Notes: a model not told the origin generated them from the sequence alone. A DNA stretch of 64,000 nt from Occallatibacter savannae (GCF_003131205.1 NZ_QFFY01000001.1:1-64000); one strand, 5' to 3'; counted from the first letter of the stretch, positions 52,850 through 63,268 are shown. A program made the numbers and translations.

Positions 52850-55800
52850 GGCCTTTCCTCCAGAAGTTCGTGCAGCTCATCGAGCGCCTTGTGACCGGCG
52901 GGATGGCGGCCCGGGATCAGATTGCAGACGAGGCCTTTGGTCTCCATGATGCGCACGTTGGGATCCTGCGAGATGGCGAGAAGATCGTTGGCGACATCGC
53001 CGGTAACGATGCCTTTCCAGCCCCAGTGATAAGGCAGGCCCACCTGGTGGATCTGGTGGCCTTGAATGATCAGCGGAGTCATGCGCGGCGTGACGAGAGC
53101 GCGCGCGGAGATGAGGGCGCGCGGGGTGACGATGGTGACGTAGTCGTTGGGAGAGACGCCGGTGAGTTCGGCGAGTTCGAGAGAGATCTCCGCGAAGAGC
53201 TCCGGCTGCAGTTCGGACAGATGGCTGAGGGAGCGCGACATTCCGCCGGCGGTGTGATGCTCGGTGAGGCGATAGGTGGTGAGCACGAAGGGGAAGCGCG
53301 AGTCGTGAGGAGTGCTCGCATACGGGTTGTCGGGGCGTTGCTTCTTGTCTGAGGGCGGATTGGACTGGTGCTGTGGATAGAGCGGGTTTTCTACGGGAGA
53401 CTCAAGCGGTTCGAAGTGCGTGGGGAGCGGGCCGTCTTTGAGGCCGCTGTTCACGTAGAGCCAGCCGCGTCCATCTGGGTGCATGCCGAAAGGCTTGTCT
53501 CCGTCGAGCGCTTCGAGTCCGCCTTTGGACAGATCCCGTTTGTGGTCGGGCGGCATGTCCTTCTTGAAATCCGTGATGTCTTTTCCGGTCCACTCGCGTT
53601 TCTCTTCATCCCACCAGACGAACTTTTTCTCTTCGCTCCAGGGTGTGCCGTCGGGGGCGGCAGAGGCACGGTTGTAGATGATGCGCGTGTCTTTGGGCCA
53701 TGCGAAACCCCAACCGTGGCCAAGTGCATCGTGGGCGCTGCGTTCGTTGGCGACGTTGCGGTTTTCGGCAGGCTTGACGCCGGTGTAGATCCAGCAGCCG
53801 GACATTGTGGTCCCGTCACGCTTGAGGTCCTCGAAGGTGGAGAGGAGCTTGCCGGTTGTGAGATCGCGGCCGTTGATCTCGGCGAGGACGGCCTCGGCGC
53901 TGGGCTCGGCTACCGCGCCTTCGGTGGGGAGTTCCCACGTGAGTGCGTTGAGGGCATCGTTCTTCGGCGTGCGTTCGCGAGCGGCTCGCCCCTTGAACAT
54001 GCGGCCGAGGTGATAGACGAACCATAACTCGCTGCGTGCGTCTCCGGGCGGCTCGACTGCTTTGTTGTGCCACTGGAGAAGGCGCTGGGTGTTGGTGAAG
54101 GAGCCGGATTTTTCAGCAGGGCCGGCGGCGGGCATGAGGAAGACTTCGGTGGCGATGTCTTCGGTGCGGAGCTCTCCGCGTTCGATCTCGGGCGAGTCTT
54201 TCCAGAAGGTGGAGGTTTCGATCTCGACGAGATCGCGGACCACGAGCCACTTGAGATTTGCCATGGCTTTGCGCTGGAGACGGCCGTTGGGTGCGCCAAC
54301 GGCGGGGTTCTGGCCCATGACGAAGAGGCCTTCGAGCTTGCCGTCTTTCATGTCGAGCCAGTAGCCGAGTTCGGAGTGATCGCCAGTGACGCGGGGAAGG
54401 AAGTTGAAGCCCCACTGATTCTCTTTGGTGGCAGCGTCTCCATACCAGGCTTTGAGGAAGCTGACCATGAAGTCTTCGAATTTTGTCCACAGGCCGGCTT
54501 CTGTGGAGTGCTGCTTGATGTATTGCTCGAAGGTCTTCGAATCGGCGTCGAAGAAGGGCATCGGCATGTAGCCGGGGAGAATGTCGTAAAGCGTGGGGAT
54601 GTCGGTTGAGCCCTGGATGGAGGCGTGTCCGCGCAGTGCGAGGATGCCGCCACCGGGGCGTCCGAAATTGCCGAGAAGAAGCTGAAGGATCGCAGCGGCG
54701 CGAATGATCTGGACGCCGGTGGAGTGCTGCGTCCAGCCGACGGCGTAGCAGATGCAGCCTGTTTTGCTGCGACCGGAGGCTGCGGCGTAGGTCTCGGCGA
54801 CCCGAAGGAAAACATCCTGGGGGACACCGCAAGAACGCTCCACCATCTCAGGCGTATAGCGCGCGAAGTGCCGCTTGAGAACCTGGAAGATGCAGCGAGG
54901 GTGCTGGAGGGTGTCGTCGGTTTCGAACTCGGTGGTGTTGCCGGCTTCGCCGCCGCGGTCTTTGGCGTGGCCGCCGCCGGCATCGTGGTGACCGGGAAGC
55001 GACTGGCCGTTTTCCTTCTTTGGTTCCGAGCCTTTGTATAGCCAGGTTTCAGGATCGTACTTTTTCTTCTCGGCGTCCCAGCCGGAGAAGAGGCCGCCTG
55101 CATCTTCAGCATCGACATAGTCATCGCGAAGAATGGTGGACGCGTTGGTGTAGTGGAGGACGTACTCCTTAAACCACTTCTCGTTTTCGAGGACGTAGTG
55201 TATGAGGCCGCCGAGGAAGACGATGTCAGAGCCGGCGCGCAGGGGCACCCAGATGTCCGCGGTTGCGGAGGTGCGCGTGAAGCGCGGGTCTACGTGGATC
55301 ACTTTGCATCCGCGCTCGCGAGCTTCAACGACCCACTGATAGCCGACCGGGTGCTGCTCGGCCATCGAGGAGCCCATGATCAGAATTGCGTCGGAGTCGG
55401 CCAGCGATTGTTGAGCTGTGGTAGCGCCGCCGCGTCCAACCGAGGTGCCCAGACCGGGCACCGTGGAGCTGTGTCAAATACGGGCCTGGTTGCTGATGCA
55501 AACCATGCCCAAACCTCCTGAGAAGAGTTTCTTGATCAAGTAATTCTCTTCGTTGTCGAGAGTGGCTCCGCCAAGATGCGCGATGGCAGTGGTCTGCATG
55601 AGCGACTCGCCGTTGCGTGTCTCTTCGAAGGTGCGTTCGCGCGCGTCCCAGACGCGATCGGCGATCATGTTCATCGCCGTGTCGAGATCGATGTCTTCCC
55701 AGTCTTTTGCGTGAGGGCGGCGATACTTCACTTTCGTGAGGCGGCCGGGGTGCGTGTGGAGCTGATGCGTGTTGGAGCCCTTGGGGCAGAGGTGGCCGCG

Positions 55801-56034
55801 CGAGATGGGCGACGCCGGATCGCCTTCGATGGAGATGAGCTTGCCGTCTTTGTGATAGACGAGCTGTCCGCAGCCAACGGCGCAATAGGGGCAAACACCC
55901 CGCGTGACTTCGCAGCCTGCTGTCTTGGGCTTCAGGTTGCGGGTTCGTTCACTCCACGACTCGGCGCCAGTGCCGTCCGATCCGGTTCTAATCTGCTGAA
56001 GCACGGGCCAACGCGAGAGAAGATCTCTGAGCAT
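52846..56034 (-). CDS. fdnG: Selenocysteine-containing formate dehydrogenase, catalytic subunit
   Basis: A 1062-residue molybdopterin oxidoreductase that oxidises formate to CO2. The [4Fe-4S] ligands are Cys48, 51, 55 (CPYCAVGCG) and Cys83. An in-frame TGA at 55476-55474 (residue 187) falls in QARI-U-HSST, the position of the active-site selenocysteine in E. coli FdnG/FdhF, and a SECIS hairpin follows. Matching motifs downstream include DPRFTRTSATADIWVPLR, TLQHPRCIFQVLKRH and GWTQHSTG. Reading it as two genes would put a stop in the catalytic core. No twin-Arg signal is visible at the N-terminus, unlike E. coli FdnG. GGAG precedes the ATG. Confidence 0.95.
55444..55462 (-). other. Bacterial SECIS element
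   Basis: On the minus strand the UGA is followed after 11 bases by a perfect 7-bp stem GGTGCCC/GGGCACC enclosing the loop GGTCT, 19 bases in all. The GGUCU apical loop and the 18-base distance from UGA to the loop equal what I recall for E. coli fdhF. SelB would bind this loop. Confidence 0.92.
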
Positions 56035-56199
56035 GTTAGGACTCCATCATCGATGACCGTTGCGATGCAGCGAAAGAAGATGCAGTTGTTTGTCTGTGCA
56101 AGGGCGCAGGCTGGTGCCTTTGGCGCAGAGCGCGCGAAGGATCGACAAGTTGGATGGGGTGAAAAACGCCGGCGAGGAAGGAAAGCGGGGATCAGTAAA

Positions 56200-56289
56200 T
56201 GGCGGAGAGGGTGGGATTCGAACCCACGTTAGAGTTTCCCCTAAACACGCTTTCCAAGCGTGCGCCTTCAACCACTCGGCCACCTCTCC
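56200..56289 (-). tRNA. tRNA-Ser (anticodon GGA)
   Basis: The acceptor GGAGAGG pairs with CCTCTCC; discriminator G and an encoded CCA follow (56203-56200). The anticodon arm CACGC-TTGGAAA-GCGTG has anticodon GGA, and the T arm contains GTTCGAATC. A long variable arm (TTAGGGGAAACTCTAA) confirms a class II serine tRNA. Confidence 0.96.
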
Positions 56290-56544
56290 TTAGTGATGCT
56301 GCCTGCGGGGCAGGCTGCTGCGGCAGGAACTGCTGCGCGAGTCGGCGGCAGTCTGAGTAGTCGTACTTCTTGAATTTACCACATTCGCCGATGGGGATTG
56401 CGCACGCGGAACGATGAGCGCACCGATGCGGAAGTGCGCGTGGACTGCGGATGAAATCGTTTACTTTTTGCGGGTAGGGGATGTATATTTCCGCTTTGCT
56501 CGCGACAACTGAAACGAAGCGGGCCTAAGAAGAGAGGGATGTCC

Positions 56545-59052
56545 ATGTCTGATTTTTCGCGGCGCGATCTGCTGGTTAGCGGTTTGGGATTTTCTGCGGC
56601 TTCACTGATGGCGCGGTCAGCGTGGGGACGTACGGCGGCGATGATGGCCGGGTCGGCGGAGGCACTTGCGCCGGTGGCACCACGCGAGCATCTCCTGTTT
56701 GATTTCGGATGGAAGTTCACGTTTGGGAATGGGGAGGATCCGGCCAAGGACCTTGGGTTCGGCATGAACCAGGGAGACTTCGCAAAAACGGGCGACTTCA
56801 ATTTTGCCAAGGAGAAGTTTGACGACTCGAAGTGGCGGACGCTGAATCTGCCGCATGACTGGGCGGTGGAGCTGCCGTTTTTGCGCGACAAGGAACTGGA
56901 GTCGCATGGGTTCAAGCCGCTGGGCAGGCGGTATCCGGAGACGAGCGTGGGCTGGTACCGGCGCGAGTTCGATATTCCGCAGAGCGACCTGGGGCGGCGG
57001 ATTTGGTTGGAGTTCGATGGCGCGTTTCGCGACGTCATCGTATTTGTGAACGGGTGCTTTATCGGGCGGAACAACAACGGGTATGCGCCCTTCCGGTTCG
57101 ATCTGACGGATTTTCTGCGGTACGGGAAGAAGAACCATATTGTTGCGCGCGTGGATGCGAGCTTCGGCGATGGGTGGTTCTACGAGGGCGCAGGGATTTA
57201 TCGGCATGTGTGGCTGAGCAAGATGGATGCGCTGCACCTGGGGAAATGGGAGAGCTATGTGCGGTCGGAGCTGGCGGGCAGCAGCGCGACGCTGACGCTG
57301 TCGACTGTAGTGCAGAACGAGGGCGACAAGGCCGAATCTGCCAAGGTGAAGTGGCAGATTGTGGATGCGGCGGGGAAGACGGTGGCGACGGCGGAGAGTC
57401 CGGCTCAGCAGGTTACGGCGGATGGCAGCACGACGTTTACGGCGACGGCGAAGCTGGCGAATGCGGCGCTGTGGTCAGTGGAGACGCCGAATCTGTATCA
57501 GGCGATTGTGACGGTGGAGGCCGGGGGTAAGGCTCGCGATGCGGAGCGCGTGAGCTTTGGCGTGAGGACGGCAAAGTTTACGGCGGATAAGGGATTCCTG
57601 CTGAACGGCAAGCAGGTAAAGATCATGGGCACGTGCAATCACCAGGATCATGCGGGGATTGGCGCGGCGCTGCCGGATGCGATGCAGTGGTACAGGCTGG
57701 CGGTGCTGCGCGAGATGGGCGGGAACGCAGTGCGCACTTCGCACAACATGCCGACGCCGGAGTGGGTGGATGCCTGCGACCGCATGGGCATGATGATGAT
57801 GTGCGAGACGCGGCAGATGAGCTCGAATCCAGAGGGGATGGCGCAGCTTGAGGTGATGGTGAAGCGCTATCGCAATTCGCCGTCAATCATTCTGTGGTCG
57901 GTAGGGAATGAGGAGTTTCTGCTGCAGGGGCAGATGGCGGAGCAGGGCAAAAAGATTGCGACGGAGATGGTGAGGAAGTGCCACGAGCTTGACCCTACGC
58001 GTGTGGTTTCGGCGGCGGTGAATGGGGACAACCGGCAGGGGATCTCGGATGCGTTCGACGTGCTGGGGTTCAACTACAACCTGAAAAATCCGGAGTCGTA
58101 CCACAAGGATTTCCCGAATCGGCCGATTTACGGATCGGAGACTTCGAGCGCGATCGGGACGCGCGGCGTGTACAGCACGGACAAGCTGCGCAACACGGTG
58201 AACTCGTATGACGGCGTGGTGCCGTGGGGCGAGACGGCGGAGGACTGGTGGAAGTACTACGGCGAGCGCGAGTGGGAGGCGGGCGGATTTGCGTGGACGG
58301 GGTTTGACTATCGCGGAGAGCCGACGCCCTACGGGTGGCCGTCGATTAACTCGCAATTCGGCATCGTGGATATGTGCGGGTTCCCGAAGGACAACTACTA
58401 CTACTATCGCGCGTGGTGGTGGAACAAGGAGCCGGTGGTGCATGTGTTTCCGCACTGGAACTGGACGGGGCGCGAGGGAACCGAGATTCCGGTGTGGGTG
58501 TACTCGAACCTGGATGAGGTGGAGCTGTTTGTGAATGGGAAAAGCGCGGGGAGCCAAAAGGTTCCGCACCTGGGACACGTGCAGTGGAAGGTGAAGTACG
58601 AGCCGGGAGTGATTGAGGCGCGCGGGAGCAAGGACGGCAAGGTTGTGCACACGGCCAAGCGCGAAAGCACGGGCGACACTGCGGCGATCAAGCTGACGGT
58701 GGACCGGACGGAGATCAACGCCGACGGCGAAGATGTGGCGGTGATCAGGGTAGAGGGGCTGGACAAGGAAGGACGGCTGAATCCGCTGGCGGACAACCAC
58801 ATTGGATTCAAGGTAACTGGAGCCGGCGCGCTGATCGGAGTGGGGAACGGCGATCCGAATTGCCAGGAGAGCGACAAGGCTCCGAAGCGCTCGCTATTCA
58901 ATGGGCTGGCGCAAGTGATCGTGCAGGCTACGAAGGAGCCGGGCGAGATCAAGATCGAAGCTTCGAAAGAAGGTTGGGACGGGCCTGAGCTGACGCCGGC
59001 GACGATCACAATCCGGACGAAGAAGGTGGAGTTAAGGCCGACGGTGGCGTGA
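56545..59052 (+). CDS. Tat-exported GH2 beta-galactosidase-like enzyme
   Basis: An 835-residue family 2 glycoside hydrolase. Twin-Arg signal SRRDLLVSGLGFSAASLMA at the N-terminus. Sandwich domains (LNLPHDWAVELPF, then YRREFDIP and GWFYEGAGIYRHVWL) precede a TIM barrel with acid/base Glu456 in SVGNEE and nucleophile Glu532 in YGSETS, and C-terminal Ig-like domains (DUF4982-type ending). Beta-galactosidase is the default; glucuronidase or other beta-glycosidase activity is possible. ATG 56545 is favoured by GAGGG 6 bases upstream over ATG 56539. Confidence 0.92.
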   Translation: MSDFSRRDLLVSGLGFSAASLMARSAWGRTAAMMAGSAEALAPVAPREHLLFDFGWKFTFGNGEDPAKDLGFGMNQGDFAKTGDFNFAKEKFDDSKWRTLNLPHDWAVELPFLRDKELESHGFKPLGRRYPETSVGWYRREFDIPQSDLGRRIWLEFDGAFRDVIVFVNGCFIGRNNNGYAPFRFDLTDFLRYGKKNHIVARVDASFGDGWFYEGAGIYRHVWLSKMDALHLGKWESYVRSELAGSSATLTLSTVVQNEGDKAESAKVKWQIVDAAGKTVATAESPAQQVTADGSTTFTATAKLANAALWSVETPNLYQAIVTVEAGGKARDAERVSFGVRTAKFTADKGFLLNGKQVKIMGTCNHQDHAGIGAALPDAMQWYRLAVLREMGGNAVRTSHNMPTPEWVDACDRMGMMMMCETRQMSSNPEGMAQLEVMVKRYRNSPSIILWSVGNEEFLLQGQMAEQGKKIATEMVRKCHELDPTRVVSAAVNGDNRQGISDAFDVLGFNYNLKNPESYHKDFPNRPIYGSETSSAIGTRGVYSTDKLRNTVNSYDGVVPWGETAEDWWKYYGEREWEAGGFAWTGFDYRGEPTPYGWPSINSQFGIVDMCGFPKDNYYYYRAWWWNKEPVVHVFPHWNWTGREGTEIPVWVYSNLDEVELFVNGKSAGSQKVPHLGHVQWKVKYEPGVIEARGSKDGKVVHTAKRESTGDTAAIKLTVDRTEINADGEDVAVIRVEGLDKEGRLNPLADNHIGFKVTGAGALIGVGNGDPNCQESDKAPKRSLFNGLAQVIVQATKEPGEIKIEASKEGWDGPELTPATITIRTKKVELRPTVA

Positions 59053-59054
59053 GG

Positions 59055-59104
59055 CAGGGATTAGGGAACAGGGATTAGGGAAGGAACAGGGATTAGGGAT
59101 CAGG
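59055..59104. repeat. Heptamer tandem repeat (cagggat/tagggaa), seven units
   Basis: Alternating 7-base units cagggat tagggaa, repeated and interrupted once by three bases (gga), begin 3 bases after the GH2 stop codon. Confidence 0.9.
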
Positions 59105-59405
59105 CAAGTGCGGAATCTCGATGGCATTGAGTCAACAGGGCGCATGCTCATGCGACCTTCGTACTGATTCCGCAGTTCCGCTTCTTTGCCGAATTACCTC
59201 AGTAATTCGCGCGGATCTACGCTTGCTTCAAGAGCGGAGATACAGCCGCTATTCTGGTTTCGCTACAAAGCTACAGACGAACGGATGCGCGGGTATGAGC
59301 CTGGCTCGCGCAACCTTGCAAGAACAGGCTTGTGTCCCGCGCTCGCGGGCGTTCGGTAAGTCACAACCGATTCTGCTTTTCTTCGCACCCTGATCTAGCT
59401 CGAAT
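59105..59405. other. Intergenic region
   Basis: No gene, RNA or repeat is supported here beyond the end of the heptamer block. Short inverted repeats are present but none is strong. Confidence 0.5.
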
Positions 59406-60866
59406 GTGGGGGCCCCGATGTTCTCTGGTGCGAAGAAGTGTGCGCATGTCCGCGGATCGGTATTCCTGGCGGCCTCGAAGGCTGGAATTGACACTCGCGC
59501 AGGCGCCAAAACGGGCGGGAGCGTTCAGCAATCAACGGCGAACTTTCTCGGGGTAGCGGGTCTGCTGATCGTCGTCGCCATATCAGGCTGTTCGGCTCCC
59601 TCCTCATCGATCACTTCGAAACTCAGTGCCGGAATCACCATCGCGGCGCCGTTCAACGGAGCCAGCGTGACCTCGCCATTTACGGTGAGCGCCAGCGCGG
59701 CAACGTGCGGATCGCAACCCGTGGTCTCGATGAGCTACGCGGTAGACGCGGGCCAGTGGGTGTCGGAGCCGGCGTCGTTCAGCGCACAGGTAGCTGCAAC
59801 CGCAGGGCCACACGTGCTGCATGTAAAGTGCCTGGGCCAGAATGTGAGCAGCGAAGCGGAGGTGAGCGTGAACGTAGCCACGACGCCGACCACGACTGCT
59901 GCGTCGCCCCAGGCGGCTACTCCATCCTTCTCCGTGCAGTCGGGTACGTTTACAACTGCGCAGAGCGTGTCGATTTCGTCAGCAACTTCAGGCGCAGCTA
60001 TCTACTACACGACAGACGGTTCTACACCCACGGCGTCCTCTCATCTCTATGCGGGCCCGGTGGCGGTTGCAAGCTCGATGACGCTTAAGGCAATCGCGGT
60101 GGCGCAGGGCTACGGGAACAGCGCCGTGGCGCAAGCCAGCTATGACATTTCAGCACCGGCGCCGACTCCTGCTCCAGCGCCAACCGGACCATCCATTCCC
60201 TCCTATGCAAGGAGCCAAACAGAGATTCAGTTGCTTCCGAACTGGAGGATCAAGCATGATCCCGGCACGTCGGGCACTTCGGTCGGATCGATGATCCTGG
60301 TCAGCGATCCGTCGCTGAGCGGGCAGGCGGCGAAGTTCTACACGACGTACACCAACTCCGGCGGTGAACTCTACTCGGTCACGTATGGGAATGATACGGA
60401 CTCGAAGAACTTTGTGTATGACGCCGAGGTGTGGATTTCATCCGGGAGCGTTGTGAGCAATCTGGAGATGGACAACAACCAGGTGATGCGGAATGGGGAC
60501 ACGGTGATCTACGCGTTCCAGTGTTCCGGGTATTCGAATACATGGGAGTTCACGACGAATGCGGGTACGCCGACGCAGCCGCAAGCAAAATGGATCAAGT
60601 CGGCGGCTCCGTGCAATCCAGCCAAATGGACGCGAGACACGTGGCATCACATCCAGATCGTTACTTCGCGTGATGATTCAGGGAATGTGACGTACCACTC
60701 TGTATGGTTCGATGGCGTGGAGTCACCGATCAACCAGACGGTGAACTCGGATTTCTCCCTCGGGTGGGCACTCGGCGCTTTGGTGGCCAACTTCCAGGTG
60801 GATGGGCTGGGTACCAGCGGATCTTCAACGCTGTACCTGGATCACTTCACGATCGATCGCTGGTAA
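59406..60866 (+). CDS. Cell-surface lipoprotein with Ig-like, CHB_HEX_C-like and laminin-G-like domains
   Basis: Up to 486 residues. An unusually long N-terminal region (about 46 residues) precedes a hydrophobic helix and lipobox AISGC (Cys62); the true start may be ATG 59418 or inside, and none has a good ribosome-binding site. The mature protein has an Ig-like domain (ITIAAPFNGASVTSPFTVSA), a chitobiase-C-terminal-like domain (AIYYTTDGSTPT followed by LYAGPV and LKAIAVAQGYGNSA), an Ala/Pro linker and a concanavalin-like C-terminal domain ending STLYLDHFTIDRW. Probably carbohydrate binding at the surface; no catalytic residues are recognised. Confidence 0.78.
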   Translation: MGAPMFSGAKKCAHVRGSVFLAASKAGIDTRAGAKTGGSVQQSTANFLGVAGLLIVVAISGCSAPSSSITSKLSAGITIAAPFNGASVTSPFTVSASAATCGSQPVVSMSYAVDAGQWVSEPASFSAQVAATAGPHVLHVKCLGQNVSSEAEVSVNVATTPTTTAASPQAATPSFSVQSGTFTTAQSVSISSATSGAAIYYTTDGSTPTASSHLYAGPVAVASSMTLKAIAVAQGYGNSAVAQASYDISAPAPTPAPAPTGPSIPSYARSQTEIQLLPNWRIKHDPGTSGTSVGSMILVSDPSLSGQAAKFYTTYTNSGGELYSVTYGNDTDSKNFVYDAEVWISSGSVVSNLEMDNNQVMRNGDTVIYAFQCSGYSNTWEFTTNAGTPTQPQAKWIKSAAPCNPAKWTRDTWHHIQIVTSRDDSGNVTYHSVWFDGVESPINQTVNSDFSLGWALGALVANFQVDGLGTSGSSTLYLDHFTIDRW

Positions 60867-61070
60867 GAGATTAGCCGGGCTTTTCTTTCGGGCTTTTCAT
60901 TCCGTTTACCAAGTTAAGGATCTCTGACGTTCGTGGAAGCGCTCTGCCATGCAGGGCGTTGATGCGCGATGAAAGTTGTTGCGAGATCTATATAGGGGTA
61001 TGGAAGGATTTCCCGGAATTATTGCAACCGTAATGTGCCGCGGACATCTTAGCTGCGAGAGGTGACAGGA

Positions 61071-61601
61071 ATGGCATCGACGCAGGTACTCGCTGAACGG
61101 CAGAAGGCTCCGCTGGCAACCCCGACCGATCTTGAATCCAAAGCAGTCAAGGACATTACTGGCGCGCTGAATGCGCTGCTGGCGGATGTGTTCGGCCTTT
61201 ATGTAAAGACGAAGAATTTTCATTGGCATATGAGCGGGAGACACTTCCGCGACTACCATCTGCTGCTCGATGAGCATGGCGAGCAGCTGTTTGCGATGAC
61301 GGACGACATCGCAGAGCGCGTGAGGAAGATTGGCGGTACGACGGTGCGGTCGATCGGCCATATCTCGCGGCTGCAGCGGATCGCGGATAACGATGCGGAG
61401 TACGTGACGCCCGAGGACATGCTGGCGGAGTTGCGGGAAAACGAGCGGCAGCTCATCCAGAGTATGCGCGAGACACACGATCTGTGTGATGAGGGTAGGG
61501 ACGTCGCGACGGCGAGCCTGCTGGAAAACTGGATCGACCAGGGAGAGAGAAGGCACTGGTTCCTGTTCGAAATTACGCGGAGAGAAGTGGATCGGGAGTA
61601 G
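61071..61601 (+). CDS. dps: Dps/starvation ferritin
   Basis: A 176-residue Dps-family ferritin that oxidises Fe(II) with peroxide and stores iron, protecting DNA. Ferroxidase-site ligands are visible in KNFHWHMSGRHF and YHLLLDEHGEQ. C-terminal helices contain the family HWFLFEI block. Start: ATG 61071 (a purine-rich AGAGGTGACAGGA precedes); an in-frame start at 61062 adds three residues. Upstream (60867-61070) I see no defined operator. Confidence 0.93.
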   Translation: MASTQVLAERQKAPLATPTDLESKAVKDITGALNALLADVFGLYVKTKNFHWHMSGRHFRDYHLLLDEHGEQLFAMTDDIAERVRKIGGTTVRSIGHISRLQRIADNDAEYVTPEDMLAELRENERQLIQSMRETHDLCDEGRDVATASLLENWIDQGERRHWFLFEITRREVDRE

Positions 61602-61605
61602 TTGG

Positions 61606-61690
61606 GCGCCGGTTTCCCCGGTCCCCAAGAGCGAGTGACCCTTCGACCAGGCTCATGGCAGGCTCGGGGGCAGCCGGGGCACCCCTGGTC
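61606..61690. repeat. Palindromic repeat family B, copy 6, interrupted
   Basis: ggtttccccggtccccaag and the closing ggggcacccc of family B flank an inserted stretch cccttcgaccaggctcatgg that is not part of other copies, so the inverted repeat is broken. It runs to the stop of the decarboxylase gene. Confidence 0.75.
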
Positions 61691-63107
61691 AACCTTGGAG
61701 TTCATCCGCGGCGGCGAGGACTTCAGTGACGATGGCGTGGACGTCGGGCTCGGTGGTTCGGTGGTTGACGATGCAGGCGCGCAAAGAGAAGTGGCCGTGG
61801 ATGGTTGCGTTCGAGAGATAGACGCGGCCGCGCCGGATGACGCGATCGAGAATGCGGCGGTTCAGGTCGTCGAGGTCGGACGAACCTGCGCCGCCGGACT
61901 TCCCGATGTAGCGGAAGCAGACGGCGCTTAAAGCGACCGGAGCGAGGCGTTCGAGCCGGGGCTCGGCGTCGATGAAGCTGGCGAGGACCTGGGCGAGATG
62001 GAGGTCGTCGCTGATGGATTGCTGGAAGGCGCGGAGTCCGAAGTATCGCAACGAGAGCCAGAGCGCTAGTGCGCGGAACGGCCGCGAGAGCTCGATGGAT
62101 TCTTCGAAGAAGGCGAAGCCTTCAATGGGGTCTGTGCTGAGAGAGCGGGCGTAGTCGCCGGAGTGTGAGAAGGCACGACGTGCGTCGGCAGGATCGCGAT
62201 AAAGAAGACACCCGCAGCCGGTGGGTTGATAGAGCCACTTGTGGGGATCGAGCGAGATGGAGTCTGCAAGGTCGATTCCGTCGAAGGCTTCAGGGATTGC
62301 GAGTGACGCGAGAGCGCCGAAGGCTCCGTCGATGTGCAGCCACAGATTGTGTTCGCGGCAGAGGGCGGCGATCTCTCGGATCGGGTCGATGCTGCCCGTG
62401 GCGGTGGTTCCGGCGCTGGCGACAACGGCGACGGGTTTGAGGCCGGCGCTGAGGTCGTGCCGAACGGCTTCGCGAAGAGCTTCGGCTCGCATCCGGAATG
62501 CGTCGTCGACAGGGATGAGGCGGACGGAGTCGTGGCCGAGGCCGAGGAGCGCGGCGGCCTTGGTGTTGGACATGTGGGCTTCCGTGGAGCAGTAGAGGAC
62601 GCCGCCGCGAACCCCGGATTGGTTTGCAGGGGCTTTGGCTTCGCGTGCCATGCAGAGCCCCATAAGGTTTGCGGATGAGCCGCCAAGAGTGAGGCTGCCG
62701 GAGAATCCTTCGCAGCCGATGGCCGAAGCGAGCCAGCGTACAACAGTGCGCTCAATGGCATTGGCGGAAGGGCCGGAGCGCCAGGCCGTAGCGTTCTGAT
62801 GGAGAACTGCAGAGGCGAACTGGCCGAGAGCGGCAATGGGCTCGCCGGAGCCGAAGACGTATCCGAAGAAGCGCGGCGAGGCAGGGCGGGAGTTCTCGAA
62901 GATTTCGGGAAGCAGATCAAAAGCTGCGCTGCCAAGACCCTGCTGCGGGATGTCCCCGGAGAAGAGCTGTTGTATCGCGACGCCACGAATATGTTCCGGA
63001 TAAGAGCGAAGGGTCGGCAGGCGCTCGAGGTAGTCAGCGGTGAAATCGGAGAGGGAGTGCGCAAGGGCGCGAAAGTCTTCTGAGGAGAGCGCGAGAGGTC
63101 GTTGCAT
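61689..63107 (-). CDS. Group II PLP decarboxylase (aromatic-amino-acid-type)
   Basis: A 472-residue PLP-dependent decarboxylase. PLP Lys290 in SLDPHKWLYQP; GGSSANLMGL binds the cofactor phosphate; HIDGAFG holds the Asp that contacts the PLP nitrogen. The fold family includes aromatic-L-amino-acid and glutamate decarboxylases; the SISLDPHKWLYQP and IHIDGA context is nearest to the former. Substrate is uncertain. The tail overlaps a family B repeat, and a heptamer repeat precedes the start. Confidence 0.9.
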   Translation of the reverse strand: MQRPLALSSEDFRALAHSLSDFTADYLERLPTLRSYPEHIRGVAIQQLFSGDIPQQGLGSAAFDLLPEIFENSRPASPRFFGYVFGSGEPIAALGQFASAVLHQNATAWRSGPSANAIERTVVRWLASAIGCEGFSGSLTLGGSSANLMGLCMAREAKAPANQSGVRGGVLYCSTEAHMSNTKAAALLGLGHDSVRLIPVDDAFRMRAEALREAVRHDLSAGLKPVAVVASAGTTATGSIDPIREIAALCREHNLWLHIDGAFGALASLAIPEAFDGIDLADSISLDPHKWLYQPTGCGCLLYRDPADARRAFSHSGDYARSLSTDPIEGFAFFEESIELSRPFRALALWLSLRYFGLRAFQQSISDDLHLAQVLASFIDAEPRLERLAPVALSAVCFRYIGKSGGAGSSDLDDLNRRILDRVIRRGRVYLSNATIHGHFSLRACIVNHRTTEPDVHAIVTEVLAAADELQG

Positions 63108-63116
63108 AGAGCAGCT

Positions 63117-63144
63117 TTCAGTGATCAGTGGTCAGTCATCAGTC
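63117..63144. repeat. Heptamer tandem repeat (atcagtg type), four units
   Basis: ttcagtg atcagtg gtcagtc, then atcagtc, 10 bases upstream of the decarboxylase start codon on the opposite strand. Confidence 0.85.
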
Positions 63145-63268
63145 TAGAGGGTTGGTGCGCGATTCCGGGAGGGCGCGGTGACATGGATTTGCGGGGTTGA
63201 TGGATGGCGCGTAATACTTTCTGCGATTTACACGCAGAAGTAATCCGTGCACCAAAGGAGCTCGCGCC

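Noticed and set aside
52846..55461. Separate gene starting at a GTG after the TGA in formate dehydrogenase
   Set aside because: The reading frame continues through the selenocysteine position with a SECIS hairpin; splitting it would remove the active-site residue and cofactor domain.
56200..56289. tRNA-Sec (selC)
   Set aside because: The structure fits a class II tRNA with anticodon GGA, not UCA; no tRNA-Sec is seen in the window.
59406..59540. Short conserved leader of the lipoprotein gene as an independent peptide
   Set aside because: No ribosome-binding site or stop separates it from the lipoprotein frame; the start codon of that gene is merely uncertain.
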